Shown here: piece after piece, positions 62,746 through 64,000 of the stretch
Position numbering within the stretch: position 1 is the first letter of the stretch
How the letters are laid out: every line of letters starts with the position of its first letter
Assembly (NCBI GenBank): GCA_029260035.1
Contig: JAJDEA010000264.1
Span: 16,453 to 80,452 of the forward strand
Length of the DNA: 64,000 nucleotides
Source: Phycisphaerae bacterium
Lineage (GTDB): Bacteria; Planctomycetota; Phycisphaerae; UBA1845
Reading direction: 5' to 3'
The notes under the pieces: model-generated
The model's database searches: none
The model's input: only the letters and a program-made list of their open reading frames with translations
What the model was told of the DNA's origin: nothing
Made by a program: the position numbers and the translations under genes

Positions 62746-64000
62746 ATGGACTCAACCCAAGTAAAAGTCATGAAAGTCGTACTGCTCATCAGTTCGATCA
62801 CCTCCTTGGCCGTCCTTGGAGCCGCAGCATACCAGGAGCATTTTTCGGGCGAATGGCGTGGGGCACAAGACGATTACAAAACGCTTCTCGTCAGTCACGC
62901 GGAGTCGGACATGGCCAAGCGCGCCGCCTCCTCGTTTACGGTGGAACATAAACAGATTTACCTAGCCGAACTTGGTTCCATTGATCGCTGCACAACCTGC
63001 CACTTGGGAGTAGAGAACCCTCAAATGGCGACAGCCTCGCAGCCACTGACGACACACCCCGGAGATTTATTGCAACATCATCCACCGGATCGTTTCGGTT
63101 GCACAATTTGTCATGCCGGACAGGGACGCGCAGTCGACAAAGTTTCCGCACATGGATGGCATGATGACGGCACAGAAGTAGAAAAAATAGACACGCCAAT
63201 GCTTCAAGGCAATGCTGTTCAGACAAGTTGCGGACGATGCCACTACGAAATTGACCTGTTCGGAGGCGAAGCGGACTTGTACGCCGAGGATGAGGACGAT
63301 TCTGGTGGAAGTCAATCAATCCACGGGATCGACGAAGCCGCCATCAGCCGATCACTTCAAGGTGCACAGCAGATTGCGAGAGGAAAGCAACTCGTCGTGG
63401 CGTCAGGCTGTCTCGGATGTCACAAGTATCGAGAGCGAGGCGGAATACTTGGGCCTGACTTAACTTATGTTGGTGACAAAACACGACATGACTTTGACTT
63501 CAGCAGAATCGAGGGGGCACACACCGTTGAGCAGTGGTTCTTTGAGCATTTCAAACTGCCGCAGCAGGTGTCGCCTGAAACAACTATGCCGAACATGGGG
63601 CTGAACGATGAACAGGCAACGGAGCTTGCCCGATACATGATGAGTCTTCATCGAAAAACAGCACCCGCAACGCACACGCCCCCACCAACCGTCACAGCAA
63701 GTACCGAGCACTCACCCGTTCGTGGAGAAACTCTTTACAAAATGTTCTGCTCGTCGTGCCACGGATCTGAAGGGTATGGAACGACCATGCGCCAGGGGCT
63801 TTGGCCCACAGACGCGGACCCTTGGGGTAGAAATTGGGATGCGACAGACGTTGTCGTTGAAACCAGAGGCGATTTGGAAACGCTGGTTCCATCATTGAAC
63901 CACAGTGACACTTTGGCTACTGCAAGCGACGCCTATCTTGCGAACATCATATCGCAAGGTCGTCCTGGTACGAAGATGCTCGGATGGTCGAAAGAAGGCG
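62746..64000 (+). CDS. multihaem c-type cytochrome of the bc-type complex, 5' part
   Basis: Runs off the right edge; at least 418 residues. The ATG at 62746 is the best start; ATG at 62770 is an alternative. An N-terminal membrane segment (VVLLISSITSLAVLGAAAY) anchors it. Five CxxCH haem motifs are seen: CTTCH (82), CTICH (119), CGRCH (162), CLGCH (222) and CSSCH (335). The last two lie in class-I-like cytochrome c domains, one with a Met-containing loop TTMPNMGLNDEQ. It follows cytochrome b by 49 bp and probably accepts electrons from the Rieske centre in place of cytochrome c1. The leading three haems recall multihaem subunits of planctomycete bc complexes. Confidence 0.88.
   Translation, partial: MDSTQVKVMKVVLLISSITSLAVLGAAAYQEHFSGEWRGAQDDYKTLLVSHAESDMAKRAASSFTVEHKQIYLAELGSIDRCTTCHLGVENPQMATASQPLTTHPGDLLQHHPPDRFGCTICHAGQGRAVDKVSAHGWHDDGTEVEKIDTPMLQGNAVQTSCGRCHYEIDLFGGEADLYAEDEDDSGGSQSIHGIDEAAISRSLQGAQQIARGKQLVVASGCLGCHKYRERGGILGPDLTYVGDKTRHDFDFSRIEGAHTVEQWFFEHFKLPQQVSPETTMPNMGLNDEQATELARYMMSLHRKTAPATHTPPPTVTASTEHSPVRGETLYKMFCSSCHGSEGYGTTMRQGLWPTDADPWGRNWDATDVVVETRGDLETLVPSLNHSDTLATASDAYLANIISQGRPGTKMLGWSKEG

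Overview
The window looks like chromosomal DNA of a planctomycete. The main reasons are several secreted proteins that end in paired EF-hand (dockerin-like) tails followed by Phe-Gln-x-Cys, very large right-handed beta-helix surface proteins, a propeller/di-heme/thrombospondin-3 fusion, a TPR plus FG-GAP/ASPIC pair, a Rieske/cytochrome b cluster with an NAD(P)/FAD subunit, and one SAGVPPA-type palindromic repeat. Phylum is inferred from these architectures; there is no rRNA, and I see no tRNA, CRISPR array, transposase or phage gene. TTG and GTG starts are frequent, and several are supported by well-placed Shine-Dalgarno (SD) sequences.

Layout. 0-7 kb: 3' part of rlmN, a CpaE/TadZ-type ATPase, an alpha/beta hydrolase, a tiny Cys/Lys-rich lipoprotein with its own terminator, and an overlapping pair encoding a long GreA-type factor and the YchF GTPase. 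7-16 kb: a compact minus-strand polysaccharide operon (wzm, wzt, two glycosyltransferases, two methyltransferases, a third glycosyltransferase) with gpsA just upstream. 16-21 kb: a small lipoprotein and an SH3 protein facing the folate pair pabB-pabC and a Nif3-family gene. 21.7-27 kb: a REC-kinase-REC protein and a 1257-residue propeller/di-heme protein. 27.2-28.5 kb: a gene-poor stretch with hairpins and a possible gene remnant, followed by a secreted protein whose C-terminus has been overwritten by a repeat.

29-47 kb: gyrA and rnd diverge, then come a secreted protein of unknown function, a GNAT enzyme, a DUF2892 membrane protein, a HEAT protein, an NHLRC2-like thioredoxin/NHL protein, an M16 metallopeptidase, and a TPR protein followed by a CRTAC1-like protein. 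The M16 and CRTAC1-like genes are followed by almost the same terminator hairpin. 47-56.6 kb: three consecutive beta-helix proteins; the second and third are a 3.4-kb tandem duplication, each with two beta-helix modules, a Calx-beta-like linker and a 12-cysteine insert. 56.6-64 kb: a PQQ-type propeller protein, then an excellent sigma-54 promoter leading into FAD/NAD(P) oxidoreductase, Rieske protein, fused b6/subunit-IV cytochrome b, and a cytochrome with at least five haems that runs off the window.

The most unusual parts are the duplicated surface-protein array with its leader hairpins and cysteine module, the sigma-54-driven bc-type complex whose quinol-site motif reads APWY instead of PEWY, and the metallothionein-like lipoprotein. 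No defence or mobile system was found.
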